In this document: one piece after another, positions 1-8,744 of the stretch
Layout: each line of letters starts with the position of its first letter
Numbering within the stretch: position 1 is the stretch's first letter
Assembly: GCA_964564625.1 (NCBI GenBank)
Contig: CAZMBE010000004.1
Coordinates: forward strand, 1-64,000
DNA length: 64,000 nucleotides
Direction: 5' to 3'
DNA from: UBA2185 sp964564625
GTDB taxonomy: Bacteria; Desulfobacterota; Syntrophia; Syntrophales; UBA2185
Translations under genes and position numbers: made by a program
The notes under the pieces: model-generated
Seen by the model: only the letters and a program-made list of their open reading frames with translations
Databases searched by the model: none
Told to the model about the DNA's origin: nothing

Positions 1-125
1 ATCATACCGGTGTTCTTTCACAGTCTGCGTATATGTAAGTTCCAACGCCTTTCTTCAACACCGCAGGAAGTTTCCACGTGAATATGAAAGCCACACAGGC
101 CGGTAAACACCAATATTTGTCTTTT

Positions 126-776
126 TTACTTTTTGCCTCCTCCCTGTCCTTCTTTCTTGAGGTACTTATCGGACTTGATGAGCAGCCTGCCGCTATCCAC
201 CAGGCTGTCCCGGATGTTGCTCAATTCAAGAACGCATCCCTTAATATTCCATGTCGCCAGAAATTTTTCATAGGGAATGTCGCCTGCCTTTTCGGTAAGC
301 ATGCTGCTCTTTAAACTTGTAGGTTCTCCGAATTGACCTTTGACGAGGGCCATCATATTTTTTCCCGCATATTCCCTATTGAACTCCACCAAAATCGATT
401 CCACCTTATCATCAATAAGAGCAACATATTCCGTCGTAAGAAAATCAAGCTTTTGCAAACCCTCTATCTGGTACTGTTTAAGGGCCTCTCCCTTGACTCC
501 TTCCTTAACGCACGCCCCACCGGCGGGCTGTGCTGCACTTTTACAGTCTTTGAACTGATCCTTCAGAGGAACACCCATGGTGATCCCGCGGAAATTAAGA
601 GGTTTTCCGTCATCGACGAAGACCTTGGTGGCGGTTGGGGTCTCCGCCTTCTTCGGAACTTCCCCCTTTTCAGTCTTACTGCAGCCCGCGAGAAAACAGA
701 GGGGAAGAACAAAGAAAACCATGAGAATAATCACACCTGCCCGCCAGTATCCATCCTGATACTCCTTAGATTGCAT
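126..776 (-). CDS. Putative lipoprotein of unknown function
   Basis: I do not recognise the family. The start at 776 is preferred over an upstream in-frame ATG (920) because GGAAAGGAGAT lies just ahead of it. The product is about 216 residues. A short polar N-terminus is followed by a hydrophobic stretch ending in the lipobox LAGC, so it should be lipidated and membrane anchored. A Lys/Glu/Pro/Thr linker leads to a soluble domain beginning near NFRGITMG, with three further cysteines (the pair in KDC and GACV, and one in KGCVLEL). The C-terminus is Lys/Gly rich. It stands alone, convergent to nothing visible on its left. No function can be assigned from sequence. Confidence 0.7.
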   Translation of the reverse strand: MQSKEYQDGYWRAGVIILMVFFVLPLCFLAGCSKTEKGEVPKKAETPTATKVFVDDGKPLNFRGITMGVPLKDQFKDCKSAAQPAGGACVKEGVKGEALKQYQIEGLQKLDFLTTEYVALIDDKVESILVEFNREYAGKNMMALVKGQFGEPTSLKSSMLTEKAGDIPYEKFLATWNIKGCVLELSNIRDSLVDSGRLLIKSDKYLKKEGQGGGKK

Positions 777-1238
777 TTCTATCTCCTTTCCTTTATAAAT
801 TATTACAGTGAAGATCGTGCGTATTGCAGATTTTGAAACAGAAAATAAATGTCCGCATAGAGATCGATGTATATTGATCTCATGAACAGAGCGTTCCGCT
901 ATCAATGAAAAAAACGCCATGGTGCCTATGCCGCATCTGATCTATTGATCCGATGGATATTACCTGAAACTGTGCAGAATTACGAAGATGTGATTTTATT
1001 ATGGGGGAAAAATGCAAGAATACAATATTAAAAGAATTATAATTAATATTAAGAACAACTAAATAATAGGACTGAACTCACTACACTGGATGGGAAAACA
1101 AATGATTGTTTTTCTCAGTCGTCCGCACTCATCATAATTCTTTTTGCTATGGATTGTCGTGCATGAATGCAATGGCAGTATAGCCATGAGATGTGGTATG
1201 TGCGTGGTTCATCTATAGTGCTGAGACTAATTTTTTTG
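777..1238. other. Gene-free AT-rich stretch
   Basis: No convincing gene was seen on either strand. It contains the ribosome binding site of the lipoprotein gene, an extended -10-like TGTAATAAT about 35 bases upstream of that gene, and an AT-rich 7-bp stem (AAAACAA, loop ATGA, TTGTTTT at 1095-1112) that could weakly terminate the TetR transcript. Confidence 0.4.
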
Positions 1239-1862
1239 CTATTTCCTCCCCTGTGAATTATCATTTCCCTGTTCAATAATGACGGCGCCTCGAAAGATTT
1301 TCCACAGGGATTCATACTTCTCCATAAGATTGAATGAGTAGTTGCTGAGGGACCAGATATTCACAAGCCCCTGTATCATCCCGAACAGGAGCATTGCCGT
1401 CGCTTCCAGATCAATGTCTCTTCTCACCAGTCCCGACTCTACTCCATCAGCAAGGAATCCTTTGAGGCGGTGTATGTAATTTTCGATACTCTCTGTTACC
1501 TTCTTGTTGAGCTTCTTGTCTCCAAAGCTAATGATCTCCGCCACCACCTCGAAAAAAGCACCCTTCTTCTTCTCAATGATGGTGAGGTGATTTTTGAGTA
1601 TACTATCGATGGTTTCCAATGAGGTGCAGTTCATTGTCTCTGCCTTGTTGACACCTTCAAAGAGAATATTCGATATGTGATCCGCAAGAAACAGCAGAAT
1701 GTCTCTCTTGCTTTTGAAGTGACGATAGATGGCAGCTTCCGAAATACCCACTTCTTTCGCTATCTTTCGGACTGTTAAGTGTTCACTCCCGTACTTTATA
1801 ATCAGTTTTCCCGCAGCCTCTACTATTTGCTGCTGTCGTAACTCGGTCCTCTTTTTTGCCAT
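1239..1862 (-). CDS. TetR/AcrR-family transcriptional regulator
   Basis: This is a ligand-responsive repressor, about 207 residues from the ATG at 1862 (MAKKRTELRQQQIVEAA); an ATG eight codons upstream is less typical. Residues about 5-55 form the TetR DNA-binding domain, with the recognition helix in GISEAAIYRHFKSKRDIL. The rest is an all-helical ligand and dimer domain with a TetR_C-like LFGMIQGLVNIWSL segment. It is preceded on the same strand by a 31-codon membrane peptide gene and a strong palindrome, so autoregulation of that pair is likely. The ligand is unknown. In this family such proteins often control efflux or fatty-acid genes, but none is adjacent. Confidence 0.9.
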   Translation of the reverse strand: MAKKRTELRQQQIVEAAGKLIIKYGSEHLTVRKIAKEVGISEAAIYRHFKSKRDILLFLADHISNILFEGVNKAETMNCTSLETIDSILKNHLTIIEKKKGAFFEVVAEIISFGDKKLNKKVTESIENYIHRLKGFLADGVESGLVRRDIDLEATAMLLFGMIQGLVNIWSLSNYSFNLMEKYESLWKIFRGAVIIEQGNDNSQGRK

Positions 1863-1983
1863 CCACAAACCCCTTTTAAAAAACACACCTACCCTTCTTC
1901 CGGAAACCTATCCCAGAATGATAACATGTGTCAAGGTGTTTGAATGCCGAAGAAGGCAGCTCATTCTCTGGTCATCAGAAAAT

Positions 1984-2079
1984 TCACGTTTTTCCCGTCA
2001 TGACGAGAACCACAATCGCCACAACGCAGATGGCCAATATGATGACCAACTTCAGCATTTTTTTCGATTTGTCGGACAT
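1984..2079 (-). CDS. 31-residue single-pass membrane peptide
   Basis: This short gene has ATG at 2079, an AAAGGAACTGAT ribosome binding site and TGA at 1984-1986. The peptide begins MSDKSKKMLK, continues with a pure hydrophobic helix of about 18 residues (LVIILAICVVAIVVLVM) and ends TGKT. The Lys-rich N-terminus predicts N-in topology. It sits between the palindromic operator and the TetR gene, 121 bases upstream of the latter, so it is probably the first cistron of the autoregulated unit. The ribosome binding site, the clean charge pattern and the placement support it being real. Function unknown. Confidence 0.6.
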   Translation of the reverse strand: MSDKSKKMLKLVIILAICVVAIVVLVMTGKT

Positions 2080-2117
2080 ATCAGTTCCTTTCATACATGT
2101 AAATATGGATATAATAT

Positions 2118-2155
2118 AAGTTAACGCATACTATAAATATAGTGAGTGTTAACTT
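2118..2155. promoter_or_regulatory. 38-bp palindrome, likely TetR-family operator
   Basis: Two 18-base arms match at 15 positions: AAGTTAAC at the left end against GTTAACTT at the right, with ACTATA and TATAGT flanking the centre. It overlaps the predicted transcription start of the promoter at 2157-2185, which fits repression by the adjacent TetR protein. Confidence 0.65.
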
Positions 2156-2156
2156 T

Positions 2157-2185
2157 ATTTTATTATTACACAACCGACTTGTCAA
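2157..2185 (-). promoter_or_regulatory. Sigma-70-type promoter for the small peptide and TetR genes
   Basis: On the minus strand, TTGACA (2180-2185) is followed after 17 bases by TAAAAT (2157-2162). The start point would fall inside the palindrome at 2118-2155. Confidence 0.6.
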
Positions 2186-2238
2186 TAAAAAAATAAAGGT
2201 GTATCGCCTTCAAATCTGGTGAGGAAGTGAGATAAAAA

Positions 2239-4725
2239 TCAGGCGAGTGATGAGAGGTAGGAACGAAGATTATGCTTTTTTGAGAGGCTCAGTTTACGTC
2301 TTATATGATAACGGTACACATTGACCGCGCTGTCTGACACGTTGAGATACGACGCAATCTCTTTGGTAGTTTTTCCCTCTTTTATAAGATTGGCGATCTG
2401 TACCTCTCTGTTGGTAAGATTTAAATACTTCACCGACAGCTTTTGCGCAAAAGGTGATATGATTTCTTTCAGATTCGATTCAAGGACATTCACATAAGAT
2501 AAGCCCTTCAAATCTACATACGTTTTAAGTTTCTCTATGTGCGGCATTATGAGCATTTTTACATTTGACAAGACTTTTTGTTCCAGCTCGTTTCTGTCTT
2601 CTTCCCTCTGTTTCAGTAACACCCTCAATGCCGCGTTCAGATCTTCGAGCTCGCCAGTCTTCACCTGAAGTTCCCTTTCCCTTTTTTCCAGCGCATCTTC
2701 CGCCTTTTTACGCTCAGTGATGTCGCGGACTACAACACAAATTACTTTCTGCCCCTCAAGAGCAAACATGCTTGTCGATGCTTCCACAGGAAATACTGTG
2801 GTATCCTTTTTCCGTTGATAGCGAAGAGGCACCCGGTGCATTTTTCCGGTGATTGTTTTCGCGATCGCCTTCTCTGACTCCTCCGGTTCCGCGGTAATAT
2901 CTGAATATTTCAGATCGAGAAATTCCTTCCGCTGGTAACCGTAGAGTTGCAACGCGCTCTCATTTGCATCGATGAACTGGCGCGTGTCTGCGTCAAAAAT
3001 AAATATGGCATCCGGCACTGTCGCAAAAAGCTGCCGGTACTTTTCCTCACTCATGCGCAACAATTCTTCCAATTTTTCGCGCTCAGTGATATCACGGATA
3101 GACTCTATCGCGCCGACGATCTCCCCCCTGCTGTCATAAAGGGGACTTGCCTTCGCCCAGAGGAAGGCTTTCTTCCATTTGAGAAAAGGTACCCATGTCT
3201 CTACTATGAGAAGATCCTTTTTTTTCTCGAGGATGGAATAGTAGCTCTGCTCGATCTTTGTATCCGGATTCAATATCAGATTCAGAAGAATGGGCCTCCT
3301 TACGCCATAAAACGGCAGGGCATATTCATAGTCACCCTTCCCAAGCATATCGGAAGCCTTCACGCCCGTCATTTCCTCTATGGCACGATTCCAGGCGATA
3401 ACCTTCCCCTGCCGGTCAATGGCTACCGTCGCATCGGGAAGAAAATCAATGATATCCGCCAATCTTCTTTCTGATTCCCTCAGGGCCTCCTCTGCCTCTT
3501 TACGCTTGGTGATGTCTTTGGAAACCACCGTCACCGCTATTGTTTTGCCCTCTGGGTCCTTCACGGGACTCAGCGTCCTTAGATAGTATTTGCCGTCTCT
3601 TTCGCTTTTATGTTCATGCTGGACGGATTGGCCTTTTTCAATGATATTGTTCACAATTTCTGAAAATTCCTGCGAATCTTCTTTAGAATGAAACTCTCCG
3701 TAAGGCATCCCTCCTATCCTGTCTGCCGGTACGTCGAGTCTGGACAAACATCCTTCATTCATGGAAAGATATCTGCACTCCCCGTCCACGACATACATCA
3801 AGTCTACCGTCAACGCGAGAGATCGGTATTTTTCTTCCGATTCCCGCAGCATTTTTGCCGCGTGCGTGCGTGTGGTAATATCCCGAATTGACTCGATGGC
3901 GCCAACAACATCCCCCTTACTGTTATAGAGGGGACCTGCCTTGGCCCAAAGCACGTGATGTTCTCCCTTTAAAGGCACATCCGCTTCGGTCAGAAGTACA
4001 TCCCCCTCCTTTTTGATAAAATGATACTTCTTTTCGATCGATTTGCTATAGCCAAATACCAAATCGATGAGTATCGGCCTACGCACACCATAAAACGGCA
4101 GGGCATATTCATAGTTACCCTTCCCAAGCATGTCGGAAGCCTTCACGCCCGTCATCTCCTCTATGGCTTGGTTCCAGGCGATGACCCTTCCCTGCCTGTC
4201 AATGGCCAGTGTCGCATCCGGGAGAAACTCAATGATGTCTGCGAGTCGCCTCTCTGACTCTCGACTGGCTTCTTCAGCTCTTTTGTATTCCGTAATATCC
4301 ACGCAGTTTCCCAATATGGCGGGCCTGCCCTTAAAAATGATGGGTGTAACAGTTTCCATGAACCAGCGAATGTCGCCGTTCCTGTCAATTATCCTGAATT
4401 CATAGGGAGACGTGCGTGTGCCTTTGATCATATCGTAGGAACTCTTCCTGTGTATGGCCTTGTCCTCGTGATACACAAAAGCCTGCGATTCTTTGCCGAT
4501 CAGATCTTCCGGTGTATAACCTGCATAACTCGCTGCGTTAGGATTCACTGATTTGAAAAGGCCATCCTGAATCACATAGATACCCACAAGGGAGCGTTCC
4601 GTTAAGGTTCGGAAAAGCTGCTCATCCTCGGACAGTGTTGCATTCGTTTCTTTTTGCAGAAACGTTACTTTCCCCGATCCCGGCATCGTTACCGGATTTT
4701 TTTTATGATGTGATTTCTTAGACAT
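2239..4725 (-). CDS. Multi-PAS sensor with LuxR-type DNA-binding domain
   Basis: This is an 828-residue cytoplasmic one-component regulator with no membrane segment, receiver or kinase domain. About five PAS units occupy residues 35-675, each followed by a PAC-like segment ending in DIT(E/T/K)R or DITEYK. A Glu-rich coiled coil follows (about 675-715), then a helical linker and a C-terminal LuxR HTH in the last 60 residues (LTNREVQIANLIKEGKTTKE). PAS units 2 and 4 are near duplicates sharing blocks such as AIEEMTGVKASDMLGKG and YEYALPFYGVRRPIL, so a recent internal duplication is likely. PAS-LuxR proteins without a receiver are frequent in syntrophic deltaproteobacteria. Target genes and ligand are unknown. 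Confidence 0.88.
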   Translation of the reverse strand: MSKKSHHKKNPVTMPGSGKVTFLQKETNATLSEDEQLFRTLTERSLVGIYVIQDGLFKSVNPNAASYAGYTPEDLIGKESQAFVYHEDKAIHRKSSYDMIKGTRTSPYEFRIIDRNGDIRWFMETVTPIIFKGRPAILGNCVDITEYKRAEEASRESERRLADIIEFLPDATLAIDRQGRVIAWNQAIEEMTGVKASDMLGKGNYEYALPFYGVRRPILIDLVFGYSKSIEKKYHFIKKEGDVLLTEADVPLKGEHHVLWAKAGPLYNSKGDVVGAIESIRDITTRTHAAKMLRESEEKYRSLALTVDLMYVVDGECRYLSMNEGCLSRLDVPADRIGGMPYGEFHSKEDSQEFSEIVNNIIEKGQSVQHEHKSERDGKYYLRTLSPVKDPEGKTIAVTVVSKDITKRKEAEEALRESERRLADIIDFLPDATVAIDRQGKVIAWNRAIEEMTGVKASDMLGKGDYEYALPFYGVRRPILLNLILNPDTKIEQSYYSILEKKKDLLIVETWVPFLKWKKAFLWAKASPLYDSRGEIVGAIESIRDITEREKLEELLRMSEEKYRQLFATVPDAIFIFDADTRQFIDANESALQLYGYQRKEFLDLKYSDITAEPEESEKAIAKTITGKMHRVPLRYQRKKDTTVFPVEASTSMFALEGQKVICVVVRDITERKKAEDALEKRERELQVKTGELEDLNAALRVLLKQREEDRNELEQKVLSNVKMLIMPHIEKLKTYVDLKGLSYVNVLESNLKEIISPFAQKLSVKYLNLTNREVQIANLIKEGKTTKEIASYLNVSDSAVNVYRYHIRRKLSLSKKHNLRSYLSSLA

Positions 4726-5031
4726 GTGAATGTTCCCATTCGGGAATCCAATGTTACTACTGCATATGAATATGTATGGCTCTTCTTAATAAAAACTCTC
4801 ACTGATGGTGAATTTGCACTATTATACCCGACTACGTCATATAAATCCTCATTTTTTTGCATACCACGTTTCTGCCTTACGCTTGCCTTCATCCTTCGCT
4901 CCTCCACAATGCAAAAGGGATTTTGTTTCATATTGACAACATTCTGCCTCTCCTCTATACTTCCCCTCATAAGTAAAAGAAAATGCTTATGAAGTCAGGC
5001 GGGTTATCATTACCGGAGAGGTGCCGAGAAG
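4726..5031. other. Divergent intergenic region
   Basis: It separates the PAS/LuxR gene (minus) from small plus-strand genes. A perfect short dyad, TTCCC-ATTC-GGGAA, lies about 10 bases upstream of the PAS/LuxR start and could be an operator. No RNA gene or convincing ORF was seen. Confidence 0.4.
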
Positions 5032-5214
5032 ATGAAAATTCAAAACAGAGATCATCAGGAACATGATAACAACAAAAATTTCCGGATCGATTGGCAGGGA
5101 TATAATACCGATGATCCCACACTGCGTGAAGAGAGGACAGACGTATCTCCCGCCGGCACTGAAGGAATATTTATTGATCCGGAAGCATATATATATGAGG
5201 ACATAAAAAAATAA
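5032..5214 (+). CDS. Small hydrophilic protein of unknown function
   Basis: The product has 60 residues, is highly polar and acidic, and lacks cysteine, a signal peptide or a membrane segment. It is rich in Asp, Asn and Glu and ends YEDIKK. A GGAGAGGTG ribosome binding site lies upstream of the ATG. It begins a plus-strand run with the 99-residue protein, the metallohydrolase and the response regulator, so they may be co-transcribed. No family was recognised. Absence of overlap with any other gene supports coding. Confidence 0.45.
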   Translation: MKIQNRDHQEHDNNKNFRIDWQGYNTDDPTLREERTDVSPAGTEGIFIDPEAYIYEDIKK

Positions 5215-5286
5215 GAGAGTTACTGCTGTTATATTTCATTCCCCGGTAATCTGCATCTTCTGGGGCATTTTTACAGGGATGAATAC

Positions 5287-5586
5287 ATGTTTGAAGAAAC
5301 CGTTGGATTTTGGATTCGTGAAATGCTCCAGGAAGGCAAATTACATGGATACGACCAGGACTTCCTGAAACAGCTTACGAAAGAGTATGCTCACCAGCTT
5401 GAAGAATTTTTCTACCGCGAGGTTACACTACTTTTAGAACAATCGGGGAAAGCAAGGGAGTTTGAAAGAATGATACTCTATGACAGCCAGTACATTCATA
5501 AGTACTTGAATCAAACAATACCTGGTTACTCTGGTTTTCAGGCAGACATATTCAACAAAGCGAAAAAGATAATTTTGAATATTTGA
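5287..5586 (+). CDS. Conserved-looking small protein of unknown function
   Basis: This is a 99-residue, mainly helical, soluble protein with several aromatic residues (FWIREML, EFFYREV, YIHKYLNQ). No signal peptide or membrane helix is visible, and I do not recognise the family. It lies 72 bases after the 60-residue protein gene and about 18 bases before the metallohydrolase start, which suggests an operon and a role tied to the hydrolase or the response regulator. The upstream CAGGGA is a modest ribosome binding site. It may be a helical partner or adaptor protein, but that is speculation. Confidence 0.6.
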   Translation: MFEETVGFWIREMLQEGKLHGYDQDFLKQLTKEYAHQLEEFFYREVTLLLEQSGKAREFERMILYDSQYIHKYLNQTIPGYSGFQADIFNKAKKIILNI

Positions 5587-5604
5587 TATGTTGGAATGGT
5601 ATAC

Positions 5605-6354
5605 ATGGACGTTATCTTTCTGGGAACCAATGGATGGTACGATACGGAAACGGGAAGCACCATATGCACGCTTATCCGTGCAAGGAATTACGACATCATA
5701 CTTGATGCCGGAAACGGATTTCATAAAGTTGACCGCTTCATATCCGCAATTAGCCAGAAACCTGTGTATCTTTTTATCAGCCATTTTCACCTGGACCACA
5801 TTGTCGGTCTGCATACATTAATGAAATTCAAGTTTCCCCAAGGCCTTACTATTTGCGGACCTGCGGGTACTAAAGTCATTCTGGGAACATTCGTCAACAG
5901 TCCGTTTACCGCATCTTTTTCACAGCTGCAATTTGCAGTAAGCATATATGAGTTGCCGGAGGAACAACGCAAGATTCCTTTCAACGTTGAAGTGAGAGAA
6001 CTGCGCCACCCCACTCTTACCTTGGGATACAGAATTGAGATAGAAGGAAGAGTGGTGACGTACTGCCCTGATACCGGTTATTGTGAAAACGCCGTGTATC
6101 TGTCAAAGGCGTCAGATCTCCTGATTGCTGAATGCGCATATAAGAATGGTCAGTTTTCTGAAAGTTGGCCTCATTTGAATCCTGAAACTGCCGCATCAAT
6201 AGCCAGGGAAGCCAATGCGAAACGTCTGGCCCTCGTTCATTTCGACGCAGAAATATATAAAACCATAATAGACAGGAAAGAGGCAGAAGGCGCTGCCCAA
6301 AAAATATTTAACAATACCTTCGCCACAACCGATGAAATGGTAATAGAAATATAA
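5605..6354 (+). CDS. Metallo-beta-lactamase-fold hydrolase
   Basis: The product has about 249 residues. The N-terminus MDVIFLGTNGWYDTETGST is typical of the RNase Z/PhnP-like branch. The zinc-binding signature HFHLDH sits near residue 60, and DTGY and a late LVHFDAE supply further candidate metal ligands. The start at 5605 is preferred over the ATG at 5596 because GGAATGG is then well spaced. RNase Z-like members cleave phosphodiesters, and others act on small cyclic esters, so the substrate cannot be named. A sensory output protein next to a response regulator is possible, as is a plain housekeeping hydrolase. Confidence 0.82.
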   Translation: MDVIFLGTNGWYDTETGSTICTLIRARNYDIILDAGNGFHKVDRFISAISQKPVYLFISHFHLDHIVGLHTLMKFKFPQGLTICGPAGTKVILGTFVNSPFTASFSQLQFAVSIYELPEEQRKIPFNVEVRELRHPTLTLGYRIEIEGRVVTYCPDTGYCENAVYLSKASDLLIAECAYKNGQFSESWPHLNPETAASIAREANAKRLALVHFDAEIYKTIIDRKEAEGAAQKIFNNTFATTDEMVIEI

Positions 6355-6375
6355 CGATAATCAGGGAGAGCTTCC

Positions 6376-6759
6376 ATGGCAAAAAATATTTTAGTAGTGG
6401 ATGATGAAGTATCCGTTCGGAACTTATTCAACGATACCTTCAGCAGTGCAGGATACAATGTCCGGTCGGCAGAAGGAGCGGAGACGGCCCTGGCAATTCT
6501 GAAGAATGAAGACATCAAAGTCATATTTCTTGATCTTAAATTGTTTGGGATGAACGGTATAGAACTATGCAAACACATTAGAAAAAATAATCCTCTTGCC
6601 ATAATTTTCGCAATGACGGGCTGGTCTGCATTATATGAAATAGAAGAATGCCGGGAGGCGGGATTCGATGATTTTTTTACAAAACCGGCAAATACCGATA
6701 TTCTCTTCAAAGCCGTCGAGGATGCCTTTGAAAAGCTCGATCGCTGGCAGAAGCGGTGA
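6376..6759 (+). CDS. Single-domain response regulator
   Basis: This is a CheY-sized receiver of 127 residues. The acidic pocket is VVDDE near residue 9, the phospho-acceptor Asp is in IFLDLKL near residue 53, the conserved Thr is in AMTGW, and the Lys is in FFTKP near residue 102. It has no output domain. The ribosome binding site is CAGGGAGAG, 21 bases after the hydrolase stop, so the two are likely co-transcribed. FTKP is followed by an amphipathic C-terminal helix. It is probably a phospho-shuttle or partner for a kinase elsewhere; it could also contribute to motor control given the neighbours. Confidence 0.88.
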   Translation: MAKNILVVDDEVSVRNLFNDTFSSAGYNVRSAEGAETALAILKNEDIKVIFLDLKLFGMNGIELCKHIRKNNPLAIIFAMTGWSALYEIEECREAGFDDFFTKPANTDILFKAVEDAFEKLDRWQKR

Positions 6760-6834
6760 AATTGACTTTTATAGAGACAGCATCCATTTTTTTATTTACG
6801 GTAAATCTGCCGAAAAGTTTATGGCGCCTTTAGC

Positions 6835-6922
6835 GTTCAAGGAATCAAGGGTTTAAGGGTTCGAGTGAAATGCGGGAAAAATTCTCGATCACATGAAGCC
6901 TTAAATCCTCGAACCCTTTTTT
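6835..6922. repeat. Dispersed repeat R1, copy a (possible terminator)
   Basis: It carries heptamer-like runs of AAGGGTTCGAG type and is closely similar over about 60 bases to the copy at 54841-54904 (opposite strand) and more loosely to 7768-7870. Arms AAGGGTTCGAG (6855-6865) and CTCGAACCCTT (6908-6918) are perfect complements, and the right arm runs into TTTT, so on the plus strand it could end the response regulator transcript. Confidence 0.65.
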
Positions 6923-6941
6923 GTATAATGGGACATTCTCC

Positions 6942-7733
6942 TCATTTATTACTGAACACATCCGCACCATTCTTATACTGAATCGGCAAGAGAATGATGC
7001 TTATTCTTCTATTGCGGGGGTCATAGGGATAAAGCCTGATGAGCAGGTCGTTGTCTGCGAATCCCACTACTTTGGCAATCCTCTCCGCCGTTATACCGTT
7101 GTTTTCAAGGACCCGTCTTGCTGCCGACGCCCGCGCTGTAGAGAGTTCCCAGTTGGTTGTTTCACCGCCTTTATAAGGGAGGGCATCCGTATGTCCTTCC
7201 ACAACAATTTTATTCGGTGTTTCTTTTATTGTTCCCGAGACCAGCGAGAGTACCTCTAAGGCTTTGTCAGTGGGCTTGTCACTTCCCAGGAGAAACATCT
7301 GGCTCCCTTCATTATCAACGATCTGGATCCTCACCGCCCCTTCGTGTACATCTACAAGAACTTGATCCTTCAATGTTGTAAGTTTTGCTTCGACTGCTGT
7401 CCTGATTTTTGTCTTTAATTTTTCAGGAGACATTACTTCAACCCTGTCCGCCACATTCCCGTTAGTCCGGCCGATGCCTTTCTGGTCAAAAATTCCCATT
7501 CCCCCTGGTGCAGCCTTTTCTCCCTGTTCCTTGAAGACACTAAAATCCTTGAAGTACTGAGATAATGCGATTCTCTTTTCAGGAGAAACCATCGCCAACA
7601 GCCAGAGCAGTAAAAAAAAAGCCATCAGGGCCGTAATAAAGTCCGCGTAGGCTACCTTCCACTGTCCGCCATGATGCTCGGCGTGTTTCTTGATCTTTTT
7701 GACAACAATAATGGGACGTAATCTTTCCGCCAT
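6942..7733 (-). CDS. motB: Flagellar motor stator protein MotB
   Basis: This 263-residue stator subunit anchors the proton or sodium channel to peptidoglycan. The N-terminal plug helix region ends in WKVAYADFITALMAFFLLLW, where the Asp of YADF is the conserved ion-binding residue near position 31. One transmembrane helix follows. The C-terminal OmpA-like domain (about 135-255) contains VVEGHTDALPYKGG and NWELSTARA, typical of peptidoglycan binding. It follows motA on the minus strand, separated by repeat R1b. It is the last gene of the long chemotaxis and motor operon. Confidence 0.96.
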   Translation of the reverse strand: MAERLRPIIVVKKIKKHAEHHGGQWKVAYADFITALMAFFLLLWLLAMVSPEKRIALSQYFKDFSVFKEQGEKAAPGGMGIFDQKGIGRTNGNVADRVEVMSPEKLKTKIRTAVEAKLTTLKDQVLVDVHEGAVRIQIVDNEGSQMFLLGSDKPTDKALEVLSLVSGTIKETPNKIVVEGHTDALPYKGGETTNWELSTARASAARRVLENNGITAERIAKVVGFADNDLLIRLYPYDPRNRRISIILLPIQYKNGADVFSNK

Positions 7734-7767
7734 ACTTATTTTTTCAGTCCTTCTCCCATTTAGTTGG

Positions 7768-7870
7768 AAAAGGGTTCGAGGATTCGAGGGTTCAAGGGTT
7801 CAAGTGACTGATATTTTCTTATGTATTTCACTCAACTCCTTGACCCCTCGACCCCTTAAACCCTGAACTC
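7768..7870. repeat. Dispersed repeat R1, copy b
   Basis: The motA-motB gap contains GGGTTC-based heptamers on the left (AGGGTTCAAGGGTTCAAGTGA) and near-complementary runs on the right (TCACTCAACTCCTTGACCCC), so it can form a large imperfect hairpin. It may tune motB expression relative to motA. Confidence 0.6.
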
Positions 7871-7871
7871 T

Positions 7872-8732
7872 TTATTTTCTTGCCTTCTTCACAGCTTCCT
7901 CGACTTCAACAAAGGTCGGCCTTTGCTTGGCAGGAATTGCCCGCCTGCCGAATTCAATTGCGACCATAGGCGCGGCATTGTTGCTGACAAAGGATTTGAG
8001 GGCAATCTTGAGGACATTAAGATACTGGAACTCTTCCTGGGCAATAAATTCCATGTTTTTTGAAACGGGCCCCACGAACCCGTAACACATAAGAACACCA
8101 AGGAATGTACCGACCAGAGCCGCTCCAATGCTGTGCCCCAAAACCTCGGGCGGCTCACCAATCTTTCCCATGGTTAAGACGACGCCCAGCACCGCGGCCA
8201 CAATACCAAGCCCAGGCAGGGCGTCTGCCGTAGTGGCTATGCTTTTCGAAGGTATTAAGGCATCTTCATGATGTTCTTCCAGTTCAACTTCCATCAACGA
8301 TTCAAGCTCATGTGGCTCAATCGTCGTGGTTATGACCATTCTTAATGTATCCGTAATAAATGTAAGGGCATGATGGTTTTTCAGAATTTTTGGATAATTT
8401 TTAAAAATTGCACTCTCCTCCGGTGCATCGACATCACCTTCAATCGACACTAAGCCCTGCTTTCTGATCTTATAAAATATTTCACTCAACATCATCAGGA
8501 TCTCAAGGTAATCCGCTTTCAAATAGGGTTTGTTCGTGAACACCTTGATTATACCGCCCGAGGTCGATTTCACCACCTTCATGGGCGAGGCAACGAGAAA
8601 TGCTCCGAAAGCGGCACCAAAGATAATAACCACTTCGGCCGGCTGAAACAGAACCGCGAGATTCCCGTGTTCCATAAGATAGCCGCCTGCAATGGCGCCT
8701 GTAACAACAATGAAGCCGACTATTACTAGCAT
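7872..8732 (-). CDS. motA: Flagellar motor stator protein MotA
   Basis: This 286-residue inner-membrane stator subunit has four transmembrane segments: two near the N-terminus (MLVIVGFIVVTGAIAGGYLM and VVIIFGAAFGAFLVASP) and two around residues 170-225 (PGLGIVAAVLGVVLTMGKIG; IGAALVGTFLGVLMCYGFVG). The cytoplasmic loop between them is charged and contacts FliG. The length matches long MotA proteins. The conserved proline of PGLGIVAAVLG is present. The TAA of the upstream PilZ gene is 12 bases away, so co-transcription is likely. Confidence 0.96.
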   Translation of the reverse strand: MLVIVGFIVVTGAIAGGYLMEHGNLAVLFQPAEVVIIFGAAFGAFLVASPMKVVKSTSGGIIKVFTNKPYLKADYLEILMMLSEIFYKIRKQGLVSIEGDVDAPEESAIFKNYPKILKNHHALTFITDTLRMVITTTIEPHELESLMEVELEEHHEDALIPSKSIATTADALPGLGIVAAVLGVVLTMGKIGEPPEVLGHSIGAALVGTFLGVLMCYGFVGPVSKNMEFIAQEEFQYLNVLKIALKSFVSNNAAPMVAIEFGRRAIPAKQRPTFVEVEEAVKKARK

Positions 8733-8744
8733 ATATTACTACAA

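Noticed and set aside
333..836. 167-codon plus-strand ORF
   Set aside because: It is antisense to the lipoprotein gene, lacks a recognisable motif and has odd composition.
1095..1112. AAAACAA/TTGTTTT hairpin as TetR terminator
   Set aside because: The stem is entirely AT except one pair and too weak to call.
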